DNA of 44,772 nucleotides from Candidatus Omnitrophota bacterium. Its GTDB lineage: Bacteria; Omnitrophota; Gorgyraeia; Zapsychrales; Fredricksoniimonadaceae. The notes beneath the pieces were generated by a model. That model was not told the origin of the DNA, did no database searches, and saw only the letters and a program-made list of their open reading frames with translations. The translations under genes and the position numbers were made by a program. Below, in pieces: positions 33,227 through 42,070 of this stretch (positions within the stretch are counted from its first letter, which is position 1; each line of letters starts with the position of its first letter). The stretch lies in the NCBI GenBank assembly GCA_903944345.1, contig CAJARJ010000018.1, positions 184,581-229,352 of the forward strand. The letters are read 5' to 3'.

Positions 33227-35986
33227 CTGTTCTGCAAGAAAAAACAACCTGCGCTCCTGGCATGGCCCCTGGCTCTGCTTCTGGGACTGCAAACCGGGGT
33301 ATCTCCGGTGCAAGCCACTACTCCTCCTGCAGCGAAACCAGTCGCACAAATCCCGGGGATATCCGATGCCACGCTCTTCCCGATTCTAAAAGGTGTGCGC
33401 GTCGACCCGGATGACCCGTTCAATCTGCAATTTATTATTGAAGACACACCGGAACACAAAAAAGACCACCCCGCAACCGCTGACCGCTACCTTAAGCTTG
33501 TTAAATACTTCCTGACATCTCTTACCGTTCCAGACAACCAGCAATGGGTCAACCTATCACCTTATGAAAAGGATAGAATGATCAGCCCTGATTTCGGACA
33601 AACCATCATGGGGCACGACCTGCTGCAACAAGATCTGGTTCTGAAACAAAATACCGCATTTTATATGCACCCCGACTCGTCCGCCGGAAAAGCCTTCTGG
33701 GCACAAGTCTACCGCCGGGCACAGGACTATTTTGGAACAACCGATCTTCCTTTTGATACATTCAACAAAATATGGATTGTTCCGGACAAGGCCGTAATCT
33801 ACGAAAATGGCGCCTCCGCCTTTTTAGTTGAACAGCATCTAAAAGCCCTGACCGAAAGCGATTATGCGGCCATGCAACAACAGCCGACAACGCAAACTCC
33901 CGAAACCACTCAATATTCCCACATCACCCGTGACGCAGTCAAAGATATCCTTCTTCCTGTTATCGAGGAAGACATCAATAACGGTGCCGCTTTTGCCCCG
34001 TTACGCCAAATGGCCGCAGCCATGGAACTGGCCACATGGTACAAAAAAACACGCCTCACGTCTTTTCTGCAGCAAAACTACATTGACCAGGCCAGAGTGC
34101 GCGGCGTCGATCAGCTTCCCGGAAACAACGCGCTGATTTATCAGGATTATCTGCACGATTTCCGGGAAGGCATCTTCAATTTTATACGGGAAGACATTGA
34201 TCCTCTCACCCGACAGCCAGTTCCGCGCAAATACGTCGCCGGAGGTTTCCAGAGAAATCCCCGGCCGGCCGATATTGTACGCGATTTCTCACAAATACAG
34301 ACAATACCCCGAGCAGGCACTGTCAGCTTTATTGTGTCCGTAGAATTACGACGGCTTACTCACTCATACAATCCGGATATTCCAGAAGCACTGACCCCGA
34401 TCATGCTCCCTATTCTCGCGCAGCATCCGGAAACATGGCGCCACAGCCTCTGGGTAACCCGATGGCTTCTTCTTGCCGCGACAAGAGCCTGGCCAGATTT
34501 CAAACCCCCGGAAGGAATGCCTCTTGAACAGTTTCTTTCGCTTCTTTTTGTTGCCGGAATGACACATGATGTCGGCAAACTCGCCATCTCTGAAGACCTC
34601 CTGAACCTGGAAGCCATGTTAACCCCCGAGGAACGCAGGATCATATCCGAACATACCTCTCTGGGAGCAACCGAACTTGTTCACAACCGCAAACTGGAAA
34701 ACCTGGGGAACAAAGTTCGAGCATTCAGCATTTTTATTGCCAACAAACACCACGCACACAAAAAAAATCCGCCATCGCACAAAGCAAGTCCGGAAAGTTT
34801 TAACGATATGCTTCCACTTTTACTTCGTATTTTTCAGCTGACGGACATGGCCTGCGGCATGCTTTTTAGGGCAACATACCCCGTATATTTCTCGAATACA
34901 GAGCCCCCCCACGCAGAGCAGGACCCTGCCGCTCTGCTCAGAGGGCTGCGCTTTACATTTCCTCTCGACACCGTCATCTCCATCCTGCGATCCAACATTG
35001 ACGAAGAAACCTCCAAGACCGACCCGCTTTATCAAATGCTCCATTCGTTCGTCAGTGCGCTGGCGACCACTCATGGATCTCTGTCCTTTAACAAAGATCA
35101 GTTCGAAGTGTCCGGACGCAACCCCACTACCCTGGCGTATGCTGTTGCCAATCATCTCGGACGCAACTGGATACAAGAAACCCTCTACCAACCTGTCCAG
35201 ATCGATGAAATGGCTCTGGGATGGCTCAACAAAATTCTTCAGGAAAGAACCAACCCTGTCCTGCATGAATTGTTTCTGTCCCGTGGATTTCTTGATCCCG
35301 ATGATATCCGGCATCTTCTGGGCAAAAAACGCCCCGCCGACACGGATTCACAAAAGACGCAAGCGGGGGACATAGCGGACACTGTCGATTACCTGACAAA
35401 GCATCAAATTCTGATCCAGGTCAACCCCGAGAACATGCCCGCGCTCTATTTTCTTCGCCGAACGATACCCCCATCAAGCACCGTGACACCCTCACAAGAT
35501 GATCAGATGATTGCACTAATCACAACCGATCCGAATCTTCCTCGTTCACTTAAAGAAGGTCTTTTGGATATTCTCGAAAAACGCTCCGCACGTACGCCCG
35601 GCTACATGAAGATGGGAATATCTGTTATTGTCAACTGGCTGCTGGCCAACATGTCCGGATCTTCTGAAGCAACTATTCAACAACGCCATCTGGAAATGAT
35701 GCGCTTTGCCATGGAAGACCTCTTTCCGGACAAAGCCCCGCAGCTTCGAATAAGCCCAAAACCACCCGCCCCCACTACAAGGGGATACGCAATATCCCCC
35801 AAACATAAAGGAGGCATTGATCTTAACAGCGCGAATATGTCCATGAATGTCCTGCGCAAGGAATCTTTACCCGACACAAATTCTTCGTCTTATGGCAACA
35901 GCGAACCTCTTTCAGGACTTCTGGCCACAATCACCCGCATTGCCCCTCTGGGCCCCGGGGACATGCAAACGCTTTTCAAACAATAA
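33227..35986 (+). CDS. Exported HD-GYP-like metal-dependent phosphohydrolase domain protein
   Basis: From a CTG at 33227 the frame encodes 919 residues. It begins with a basic start and a hydrophobic core (QPALLAWPLALLLGLQ), ending at VQA-TT, a signal peptide. A perfect GGGAGG lies just upstream, and no ATG, GTG or TTG allows the whole signal; a GTG at 33308 would remove it. The centre (about 400-545) has the metal-ligand pattern of HD-GYP proteins: H406, H447-D448 (THDVGKL), H476 (EHTSLGA), H508-H509 and D540 (LTDMA). The GYP loop is missing. HD-GYP enzymes cleave c-di-GMP in the cytoplasm, so an exported version must act on something else or be structural. The flanks are unrecognised. Confidence 0.75.
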   Translation: MFCKKKQPALLAWPLALLLGLQTGVSPVQATTPPAAKPVAQIPGISDATLFPILKGVRVDPDDPFNLQFIIEDTPEHKKDHPATADRYLKLVKYFLTSLTVPDNQQWVNLSPYEKDRMISPDFGQTIMGHDLLQQDLVLKQNTAFYMHPDSSAGKAFWAQVYRRAQDYFGTTDLPFDTFNKIWIVPDKAVIYENGASAFLVEQHLKALTESDYAAMQQQPTTQTPETTQYSHITRDAVKDILLPVIEEDINNGAAFAPLRQMAAAMELATWYKKTRLTSFLQQNYIDQARVRGVDQLPGNNALIYQDYLHDFREGIFNFIREDIDPLTRQPVPRKYVAGGFQRNPRPADIVRDFSQIQTIPRAGTVSFIVSVELRRLTHSYNPDIPEALTPIMLPILAQHPETWRHSLWVTRWLLLAATRAWPDFKPPEGMPLEQFLSLLFVAGMTHDVGKLAISEDLLNLEAMLTPEERRIISEHTSLGATELVHNRKLENLGNKVRAFSIFIANKHHAHKKNPPSHKASPESFNDMLPLLLRIFQLTDMACGMLFRATYPVYFSNTEPPHAEQDPAALLRGLRFTFPLDTVISILRSNIDEETSKTDPLYQMLHSFVSALATTHGSLSFNKDQFEVSGRNPTTLAYAVANHLGRNWIQETLYQPVQIDEMALGWLNKILQERTNPVLHELFLSRGFLDPDDIRHLLGKKRPADTDSQKTQAGDIADTVDYLTKHQILIQVNPENMPALYFLRRTIPPSSTVTPSQDDQMIALITTDPNLPRSLKEGLLDILEKRSARTPGYMKMGISVIVNWLLANMSGSSEATIQQRHLEMMRFAMEDLFPDKAPQLRISPKPPAPTTRGYAISPKHKGGIDLNSANMSMNVLRKESLPDTNSSSYGNSEPLSGLLATITRIAPLGPGDMQTLFKQ

Positions 35987-35991
35987 CGTTT

Positions 35992-36618
35992 CTACATCCT
36001 GTAACGGATGACCCATTCGGTGGAGGGCAAGGAAAGCCGAATTTCTTTATAATCATCCCCAAGGGTTCCATGCGTTTCCGCCGATTTGCCCAGGCATATA
36101 ATTTCGTAGGCCTTGGCCTTATCAAGCCCCACGGCTTTCAGAAAGAAGGTCGTACGCACCATCATGGACACCAGCCCCTGCACCTTGCCGTCTTTTTGGA
36201 TCGGATAACGCATGGCAATTAGCCGAGGTTGGGCAATACTGCCATGCGCCGGCTCGGAAAGCTGGGCGCCGGGCTCCTCCTTGAGTTTATCCTGGAAATA
36301 ATGAAGCTCCCCGACACCCTTGAGATCAAAGCCTCTGGCCAGGAAATGCGACGGGAAAAGCACCTCGCGGATCACCCAGTTCTCGTCAATATATGAACCG
36401 CCGAATATCCCCGGCACTCCCGTGATAACAGGCCTCATCGCTTTACGAAAATCGGCCGGTCCGGATACAGCGTCCGCCGCGAGCTTGAGTTTTGCAAAAG
36501 TATCGCTGAAATAGACATCAACTTTCTGCCCCACCGGATCATCCGACGGAACAACCGCCGCTTCTACCCGGAAAGACAGACAGACCAGAAACAAAAGACC
36601 GATTACAACTTTCCTCAT
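35992..36618 (-). CDS. Exported PDC/Cache-like sensor-domain protein
   Basis: The 208-residue protein has a signal peptide (MRKVVIGLLFLVCLSFRVEA). The mature part has a helix followed by a sheet resembling a single PDC/Cache ligand-binding domain: GSYIDENWVIREVLFPSHFL, then IAMRYPIQKDGKVQGLVSMM and VRTTFFLKAV. There is no other domain or membrane anchor. The assignment is by overall pattern and is not firm. Its start overlaps the methyltransferase stop (ATGA) and it ends five bases from the HD-domain gene, which converges on it. Confidence 0.55.
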   Translation of the reverse strand: MRKVVIGLLFLVCLSFRVEAAVVPSDDPVGQKVDVYFSDTFAKLKLAADAVSGPADFRKAMRPVITGVPGIFGGSYIDENWVIREVLFPSHFLARGFDLKGVGELHYFQDKLKEEPGAQLSEPAHGSIAQPRLIAMRYPIQKDGKVQGLVSMMVRTTFFLKAVGLDKAKAYEIICLGKSAETHGTLGDDYKEIRLSLPSTEWVIRYRM

Positions 36619-37271
36619 ACATTTCCTTTCTTTAACATAAAAACCGAAATATACCCCTGATAACGCCTGATAATTTCAAAAGACCCGAAACGGGATTCCC
36701 GCATGGCCGCACGCAGTTTTCCCTCGATATTCTCCCGGATCTCCTCTTGCTGAAACAGGAAATACCCCGCCCAGGCGCATAACTGCCCGAAAACATTGGT
36801 CGGGGTATCCACATCGATAACAACAAGTGTTCCACCCGGCCTCAAAACCCGGAACGCCTCGTCCAGGGCCCGAACCTTGAGCTCACGATCAACATGATGA
36901 AAAAAGAACGTTGAAACGGCACAATCAAAACTGTCCTCAAGAAACGGCAGAGACTCGGCTGGCACAACATCGAAATACACATTGGCCAGCTTGCTCGCCT
37001 TGCGAACAGCGATATCGATCATCTTCGGTGCGGCATCAATGCCGCTAACCCGCCCTCCCCGCTCGGCCAACAGCCGTCCGATTTCGACGGTTAACGTTCC
37101 TGTGCCGCAGCCAATATCCAAAACAGACAACACTCCGGGATCTTTCATAAACTCCATACACTGCAACGATATTCGCTCCTCCTGCCCGAAGAGCATCAGG
37201 GGACTTAAAAGATCATAAACACCCGCCACATGATCAAGGGTGCGTCCTCTGGTCAGTACGGAAGTCTTCAT
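36615..37271 (-). CDS. Class I SAM-dependent methyltransferase (UbiE-like)
   Basis: The 218-residue protein from the ATG at 37271 has the SAM motif VLDIGCGTGTLTVEIGRLL, the acidic GIDAAPKMIDIA and the post-motif DSFDCAVSTFFFHHVD. LRPGGTLVVIDVD follows, typical of UbiE/MenG-like and natural-product methyltransferases. A hydrophobic region near AWAGYFLFQ may meet the membrane. It overlaps the stop of the isoprenoid-synthase-like gene (ATGA) and GAGG precedes the start. The likely substrate is an isoprenoid or quinone made by the neighbours, which is inference from context. Confidence 0.82.
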   Translation of the reverse strand: MKTSVLTRGRTLDHVAGVYDLLSPLMLFGQEERISLQCMEFMKDPGVLSVLDIGCGTGTLTVEIGRLLAERGGRVSGIDAAPKMIDIAVRKASKLANVYFDVVPAESLPFLEDSFDCAVSTFFFHHVDRELKVRALDEAFRVLRPGGTLVVIDVDTPTNVFGQLCAWAGYFLFQQEEIRENIEGKLRAAMRESRFGSFEIIRRYQGYISVFMLKKGNV

Positions 37272-38299
37272 GCTAACCACCTCACGGCTTTCTTAACACC
37301 CAGCGAATAGAAAACCCATTGAACGATAGCACGCATATGTTCCTTCCCAAGTCCTAACCCGGACCGATTAAGGTCGCTCAAGCCTTCCATCATATGGTCA
37401 TAGCCCATGCGTGCCACCTCTTTTAACTCGTCCGCGAACATTGGAAAGATCGCATCTTCGACCTTCAAGGAACTGTCCATGCCCCTCAAACGTTTCTGTG
37501 CCTGCGGGTATTTATGCGTAAACAAGGACAAGGCATAATTTTGCCGTTTTTCCAGATGGTCACGGGAGAGATCCCGCATATCGTCCAAAAGCTGACAGCC
37601 GATCCCGAATTTACCTAACCCGTCGCGACAAGCGTCAATCCTCTTGCGATTAATATTTGTCTCAATCTGTTCAGGCCCCAGAAGCGGCAGACGAAACAAC
37701 AATCCGGTCTTTAACACATGGATCGTGTCCAGTACATACTCCGGAACAGGCCGATTCTTGATGCCGCCTTCTTCAGACGCTTCTTCCGCCGCGCTGGGCA
37801 GGAGAACCTGAAGAGTCGCATCGGAAAGCCGCAAAGAATCTTCCCTGGTTATAACTCCACCCGCAACTGCCTCGTCCAGAAAGCGTGCCAGGATCCGATC
37901 AGCCGTCATGATCGCAACAACCTGTCGCATGGTTCTGGAATCAACCGGCATCTTCACCGGAAAAGATATCTTGTCTTCCGTATCCAGAAGGTTATCGGCG
38001 GACGTTACCCATATACGAAACAGGTAGTTGATCCGGCCATATAGTATCCGTCGTCGCACAGAAACATCAAGAAGTCGGTAGACCGACTGAAAAAAGACCG
38101 AAAAAAAATTGCGGTGCGGCAAATACATCTCGGCCGGATAACCGTTCGCACAAATCCGGAACTCCTTTTGAGTGGCAGACGGAGACACCAGAACAGAGCG
38201 GCCTGCCCTTTCCACAGCACGCAGGCACTGGCAACACTCCTCAAATGAAGAACACAAAACACTGTTGGCGGCAAAGGCACGGGAGACATCAAGAAGCAT
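37268..38299 (-). CDS. Isoprenoid synthase-fold protein with two Asp-rich motifs
   Basis: The 343-residue, all-helical protein has two motifs with the spacing of class I isoprenoid synthases. One is SADNLLDTEDK at about residue 110; the other is GIGCQLLDDMRDLSRD at about 235, a DDxxD-type metal site. It contains RLPLLGPEQIETN between them. It could be a divergent polyprenyl synthase, a squalene/phytoene-type synthase or a terpene cyclase. No trans-prenyltransferase FARM motif is obvious. It overlaps the NAD(P)-binding gene by one base and the methyltransferase by four, so the three are co-translated. Confidence 0.65.
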   Translation of the reverse strand: MLLDVSRAFAANSVLCSSFEECCQCLRAVERAGRSVLVSPSATQKEFRICANGYPAEMYLPHRNFFSVFFQSVYRLLDVSVRRRILYGRINYLFRIWVTSADNLLDTEDKISFPVKMPVDSRTMRQVVAIMTADRILARFLDEAVAGGVITREDSLRLSDATLQVLLPSAAEEASEEGGIKNRPVPEYVLDTIHVLKTGLLFRLPLLGPEQIETNINRKRIDACRDGLGKFGIGCQLLDDMRDLSRDHLEKRQNYALSLFTHKYPQAQKRLRGMDSSLKVEDAIFPMFADELKEVARMGYDHMMEGLSDLNRSGLGLGKEHMRAIVQWVFYSLGVKKAVRWLA

Positions 38300-39168
38300 C
38301 AGACCATCCTCATTGTAGAATCACGTTCAAGATATGCATCAAAATCCATCCTGCCGCGTTTCTGTACGGACACCCCAACCACGGAGAAGAACAGCACCAT
38401 CTTGCCCAAAGCGTAATACCGTAAAGAAAACGGACGTATCAGCGTTAACGCAACATGACAAACCCAGACCGGCACGAATACAATCCTGACCGGCCGGTTC
38501 CAGACGCGAAAACAGGAAACACATATCTCCAGCCAGGTCATTGTCCTGGGGCCACCTGCCGACGTGCAGGTATCGGCAAGAGTTAGCGCATCCTCAGCCA
38601 TACACAAAGCCAGCTCTCCGACATCAATCGGAGCGCACTCTGCCTTACCGTCGCCAATTACAAAAAGAGAACCTTCCCGTGCAGTCTTCGCCATCGCGGC
38701 AAGATCACACATAAACGCGCTGGCACGCATGATAACCCATTGCAATCCGCTGTTTTTAAGCTCTTCTTCAAACCTGAACTTCGCTTCCATAAGTGGCACG
38801 CCCTGCCGCGCTCCAAGATCCGTTCCCGCAGGAGAAATAAAAACAAATTTCCTGACCCCGGCTCGTTTGGCTTCGGCCAGCAGATTCATATTGCCCTGAT
38901 AATCCACATCCATATGTGTCAACTTGCCGCTCACCCGCGTAATACCGATGACCGAAACAACAATATCAATCCCCGCACAAACACCGCAAAGAGTTTCAGG
39001 TCTGGTCACATCCGCTTCAAAAGAGGACATAAGCCTGTCCTTAACTGCTTCGAGTCCTTTAAAAGACAAAGCCAGGCCTGCGGGCCGGATATCTTTCTTC
39101 CGGAAGGCTTCCACCAATTTCTGCCCTAACACACCCCCGACTCCCGCGATCAAAACATTTGTAGCCAT
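38299..39168 (-). CDS. NmrA-like atypical short-chain dehydrogenase
   Basis: The 289-residue protein has an N-terminal dinucleotide site VLIAGVGGVLGQKLVEAFRK, then DVTRPETLCGVCAGIDIVVS, VGITRV-type loop VIGITRVSGK and VRKFVFISPAGTDLG. This is the layout of atypical SDR/NmrA proteins that bind NAD(P) and lack the Tyr-x3-Lys active site. The second half has hydrophobic helices (FVPVWVCHVALTLI), so it may be membrane-associated. An AGGAG SD precedes the ATG at 39168. It is the first gene of the isoprenoid-like unit. Confidence 0.8.
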   Translation of the reverse strand: MATNVLIAGVGGVLGQKLVEAFRKKDIRPAGLALSFKGLEAVKDRLMSSFEADVTRPETLCGVCAGIDIVVSVIGITRVSGKLTHMDVDYQGNMNLLAEAKRAGVRKFVFISPAGTDLGARQGVPLMEAKFRFEEELKNSGLQWVIMRASAFMCDLAAMAKTAREGSLFVIGDGKAECAPIDVGELALCMAEDALTLADTCTSAGGPRTMTWLEICVSCFRVWNRPVRIVFVPVWVCHVALTLIRPFSLRYYALGKMVLFFSVVGVSVQKRGRMDFDAYLERDSTMRMV

Positions 39169-39296
39169 GTCTGCTCCTGTTTATTTCTGTCTGCATGCAA
39201 CCGGTTTACTATTTCATAGTGACAGAAAAACAGATGAAAATAAACCGGCAGAATGGGCAATCTGGTATTTCTGACGCAATTTCTGGCAGTATAAAC

Positions 39297-39324
39297 AAAA
39301 AAGCCTGCAAAAACTTGCAGGCTT
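39297..39324 (-). terminator. Rho-independent terminator after the two-component operon
   Basis: A perfect 10-base stem AAGCCTGCAA / TTGCAGGCTT (39301-39310, 39315-39324) with a 4-base loop is followed on the minus strand by six T (39297-39302). It ends the histidine kinase and response regulator transcript. Confidence 0.9.
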
Positions 39325-39345
39325 CCCTAAAGCACAGAAAAAGCA

Positions 39346-39882
39346 TCAAAGGTCGTATTTCTTGAGCTTGTACCAAAGATTCCGTTCGGAGATGCCCAAA
39401 AGCCGCGCAGCCTCCGCCTTGCCCCCTCCGGAAGCACGCAGAGCTTTTTGAATGGCCTCTTTTTCTTTGGCATCCACCTGTAGCTGCAAATCAAAAGAAC
39501 CCGCCGCCACCGAAACGGCAGCCCCCGCCTTGAGCGCGTTGTGCAAAGACTGAACAAGCTCATCCACACTGAAAGGCTTGCGGATATAGTCGCGCGCGCC
39601 ATGCTTGAGTGTCTTGACCGCCGTATCCACATCAGCGTAAGCCGTAGTGACAACAACCGGAAGTCCGATCCCCAGCCGCTCCATCTCGTAAATGAACTCC
39701 ACTCCATCCATCAGCGGCATGCGCACGTCCGTCACAACAATATCAACATGTTTATCAAACAGGACTTTCAACGCTTCCTGCCCATTCGATGCGGTCAGGA
39801 CATTAAAGCCATGCTCGGGAAGCCCCATACGTAACACCCGCAGAAGCCGCGGCTCGTCGTCAACGATTAAAACATCGGGCAT
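39346..39882 (-). CDS. RegA/PrrA-like response regulator (receiver plus Fis-type helix-turn-helix)
   Basis: The 178-residue protein has a receiver domain with acidic pocket IVDDE, phospho-acceptor Asp52 in VTDVRMPLMDG, Thr in VVTTAYADV and Lys in IRKPFS. A short linker leads to a Fis-family DNA-binding end, AEAARLLGISERNLWYKLKK. NtrC regulators share both ends, but the central AAA+ sigma-54 domain is absent, as in RegA, PrrA and ActR. It probably acts with sigma-70. The gene follows the kinase by one base with GAGGAG as SD. Confidence 0.9.
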   Translation of the reverse strand: MPDVLIVDDEPRLLRVLRMGLPEHGFNVLTASNGQEALKVLFDKHVDIVVTDVRMPLMDGVEFIYEMERLGIGLPVVVTTAYADVDTAVKTLKHGARDYIRKPFSVDELVQSLHNALKAGAAVSVAAGSFDLQLQVDAKEKEAIQKALRASGGGKAEAARLLGISERNLWYKLKKYDL

Positions 39883-39883
39883 A

Positions 39884-41197
39884 TCAGCTCCTCACGGGGA
39901 AATAAACGGTAAACGCCGAACCTGACGGGGGAGGGCTGCTGACCTCAATTCTTCCTCCGTGATCTTCAACGATACCCTTGACCACGGTCAGGCCGATCCC
40001 GAATCCGTACGGTTTGGTTGTGTACATCATATCAAAAATCCGCTCTTTTTGCCGCGGATCCAGGCCAATCCCGTGATCCCTTACCTGTAACACATATTCG
40101 TTTCCGACGGTCTTGAGCGTTATTTCGATCACATCTTTGGGGCGTGAGGCCTCAATAGCATTCAGCAGCAGGTTCATCACCACCTGTTTGACCGGATCCG
40201 CCTGGCAGAACAAAAGAACTCCCGCAGCCTGGTTGTGCACAACGATCCGGATGTCTGCCGCCTCTGCTTTGGAAGTAAAAAGATCCACAACCCTGGCCAC
40301 CAGCACAGACACCTCCACATGTTCCCGAGGCTTGTCGCTGCCACGGCGTAAAAGCAGCAGGTCCGTAAGCAGCCCGTCGATGCGCCCTACCTCGGAAGCA
40401 ATGTCCTGCGCCAGAACAGACACGTCCCCTTGCGAACGCCGTTCTATCACATTGGCCGCGCTCTTTATAATCCCCAAAGGATTACGAATCTCGTGAACCA
40501 GATGCTGCACCAGTGTGACCGAAGCCATCCGGCGTTCCTGCTCCATAAGTTTTCTGGCCTGGCGGCGCAGAAGCTTGACACCGTAAATGCTCCCCCCGAA
40601 AACAAAGACGACAACAATAATCACAAAAAGCAGGCCGTCTCTCTGGGCTTTATGCCGGGCTTTCTGTGCTTCCCTAAGAGAAGAGCTGATTTTGTCAAAG
40701 TAAAACTGGTGTAATGGACGACTGGTCTCCTGCAAACGATCCAGCGATCGCAGAAGCCTTCCCAACGACGGGTCGGTGGGCTCATCGGACAAAGCTGCAA
40801 TATCTTTGGTCAACATCAGAAAAGCCTGCCGGGCAGGATCAAGCAAAAGAGCTTCCTGCTCTTCGTAATCGGGGAAATGCCGCTGCCCAGGCTCATCATT
40901 CTCGTCGGAAGCCCAGGTCGACAAAACATTCTTCATCTGTCCGGCTTTTGACTTGAGCCTGTCAACCGGAAGCCTGCCGGCCTGCCAGGCGCTGATATCG
41001 GTTGATATTCCTTTAAGGATATCTTCCGCCGCAACAACCCGCTGATATTCTTTCCACTGCCCCTCGAACTGCATCTGATGAAAACGCACATCCTCCAGAT
41101 AATACGCTCCCACCCCGCCGATAACGGCGATAACCATGCAAAACAAGACTAGTGCCACCGCGGTCTTGCCAATCACTTTATATTCATTAACTATCAT
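39884..41197 (-). CDS. Membrane sensor histidine kinase
   Basis: The 437-residue kinase has two membrane helices (about 12-34 and 190-210). They enclose a helical periplasmic sensor of about 155 residues that I cannot assign. Next are the H-box LVQHLVHEIRNPLGIIKSAA with the phospho-accepting His, the N-box VMNLLLNAIEAS, the G1 box DHGIGLD and the G2 box GFGIGLTVVKGIV of the ATPase domain. It phosphorylates the adjacent regulator. The input signal is unknown. The start has only a weak SD. Confidence 0.93.
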   Translation of the reverse strand: MIVNEYKVIGKTAVALVLFCMVIAVIGGVGAYYLEDVRFHQMQFEGQWKEYQRVVAAEDILKGISTDISAWQAGRLPVDRLKSKAGQMKNVLSTWASDENDEPGQRHFPDYEEQEALLLDPARQAFLMLTKDIAALSDEPTDPSLGRLLRSLDRLQETSRPLHQFYFDKISSSLREAQKARHKAQRDGLLFVIIVVVFVFGGSIYGVKLLRRQARKLMEQERRMASVTLVQHLVHEIRNPLGIIKSAANVIERRSQGDVSVLAQDIASEVGRIDGLLTDLLLLRRGSDKPREHVEVSVLVARVVDLFTSKAEAADIRIVVHNQAAGVLLFCQADPVKQVVMNLLLNAIEASRPKDVIEITLKTVGNEYVLQVRDHGIGLDPRQKERIFDMMYTTKPYGFGIGLTVVKGIVEDHGGRIEVSSPPPSGSAFTVYFPVRS

Positions 41198-41281
41198 CGG
41201 AGTGATCTTCTATGGAACAAATGATTTGCTGTCTTCCGTGAAATACACCTTAGATCTGTTTGTGCGCTTCGGAGCTGCATT

Positions 41282-41316
41282 AAAAAATACAACAAAGCCC
41301 TCTTGGCGCGGACTTT
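41282..41316 (-). terminator. Probable terminator after the radical SAM operon
   Basis: AAAGCCC / GGACTTT (41294-41300, 41310-41316) forms a seven-pair stem with one U-G pair. A T-run follows on the minus strand after a short spacer. The hairpin and flanks resemble the one after tRNA-Asp at 44451-44473, as if one is a degenerate copy. Confidence 0.55.
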
Positions 41317-41438
41317 ATACATACGAAATAATTGTGTCATCCTTGTAACACTATCTCCACAAAACCAATGCCCACCGGACATTTCAAAAAGGCCCGATGA
41401 CCATATGGAGAATAAGGCTTTTTGCCTGAATTCAGGTA

Positions 41439-42062
41439 TTAATTCTCACCCAAAAGTTGCTTCAATCGCCCTTCAACGGGCTTCAAGGGCTCTTGACCAT
41501 CAAAGAAAGTCTTATAACTTAACCCGTCAGCAAAGAAACCAATTAAATAACGAAGGTCTTCTGGAGTAACCTGGTCTGTCCGAACGATTCTTCCATCGGG
41601 ATACTGAAGAACTAACGTCACATATCTTTCTGTATCCAAAAGAGCAGGACTACACTTGGCGCAAAGCTTGCGCTCATCGAGTGATACTAAAATCCCCTTT
41701 GCGAGTGGACGCAACTTTTCAATCAAACCTCTAAGACCCTGTAATTCCGTCGCCTGTTCAAACGCTTTGGATTTGCGAGAATAAACAGTTTTCTCTCCGT
41801 CAACAGGACAGACATATTCAAAGGTGTCCGGAGGGCCAACCATGTCATAACACATTGCGCCCATCTTCTGCGGCGGCGGATTACTCGACTCAATCTTTTG
41901 TAAAGCCCTTTGTATATCTTCGCGCGACATAGCTTGAACCTTTTCGGCCGTTACTGTTTGCTTATTATTGGCCTCCGGCTGATTAACCTGTTGTGCGCGA
42001 ACGGATAAAATCACAAAACCTAAAACAATCGTGAGAACAAAAGCAATTTGTACAAGAATCAT
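41439..42062 (-). CDS. Exported or anchored Cys-rich protein, paralogue 2 of the radical SAM operon
   Basis: The 207-residue protein has an N-terminal hydrophobic segment (MILVQIAFVLTIVLGFVILS) ending VRAQQ, either a signal peptide or anchor. The mature part contains four cysteines in the pattern MGAMCY, EYVCPVDGEKTVYS and KLCAKC, which could bind zinc or another metal. It ends GLSYKTFFDGQEPLKPVEGR, then LKQLLGEN. It is clearly a tandem duplicate of the next gene, sharing the Cys pattern and whole segments. I do not know the family. SD: AGGA before the ATG at 42062. Confidence 0.7.
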   Translation of the reverse strand: MILVQIAFVLTIVLGFVILSVRAQQVNQPEANNKQTVTAEKVQAMSREDIQRALQKIESSNPPPQKMGAMCYDMVGPPDTFEYVCPVDGEKTVYSRKSKAFEQATELQGLRGLIEKLRPLAKGILVSLDERKLCAKCSPALLDTERYVTLVLQYPDGRIVRTDQVTPEDLRYLIGFFADGLSYKTFFDGQEPLKPVEGRLKQLLGEN

Positions 42063-42070
42063 TTGTCATC

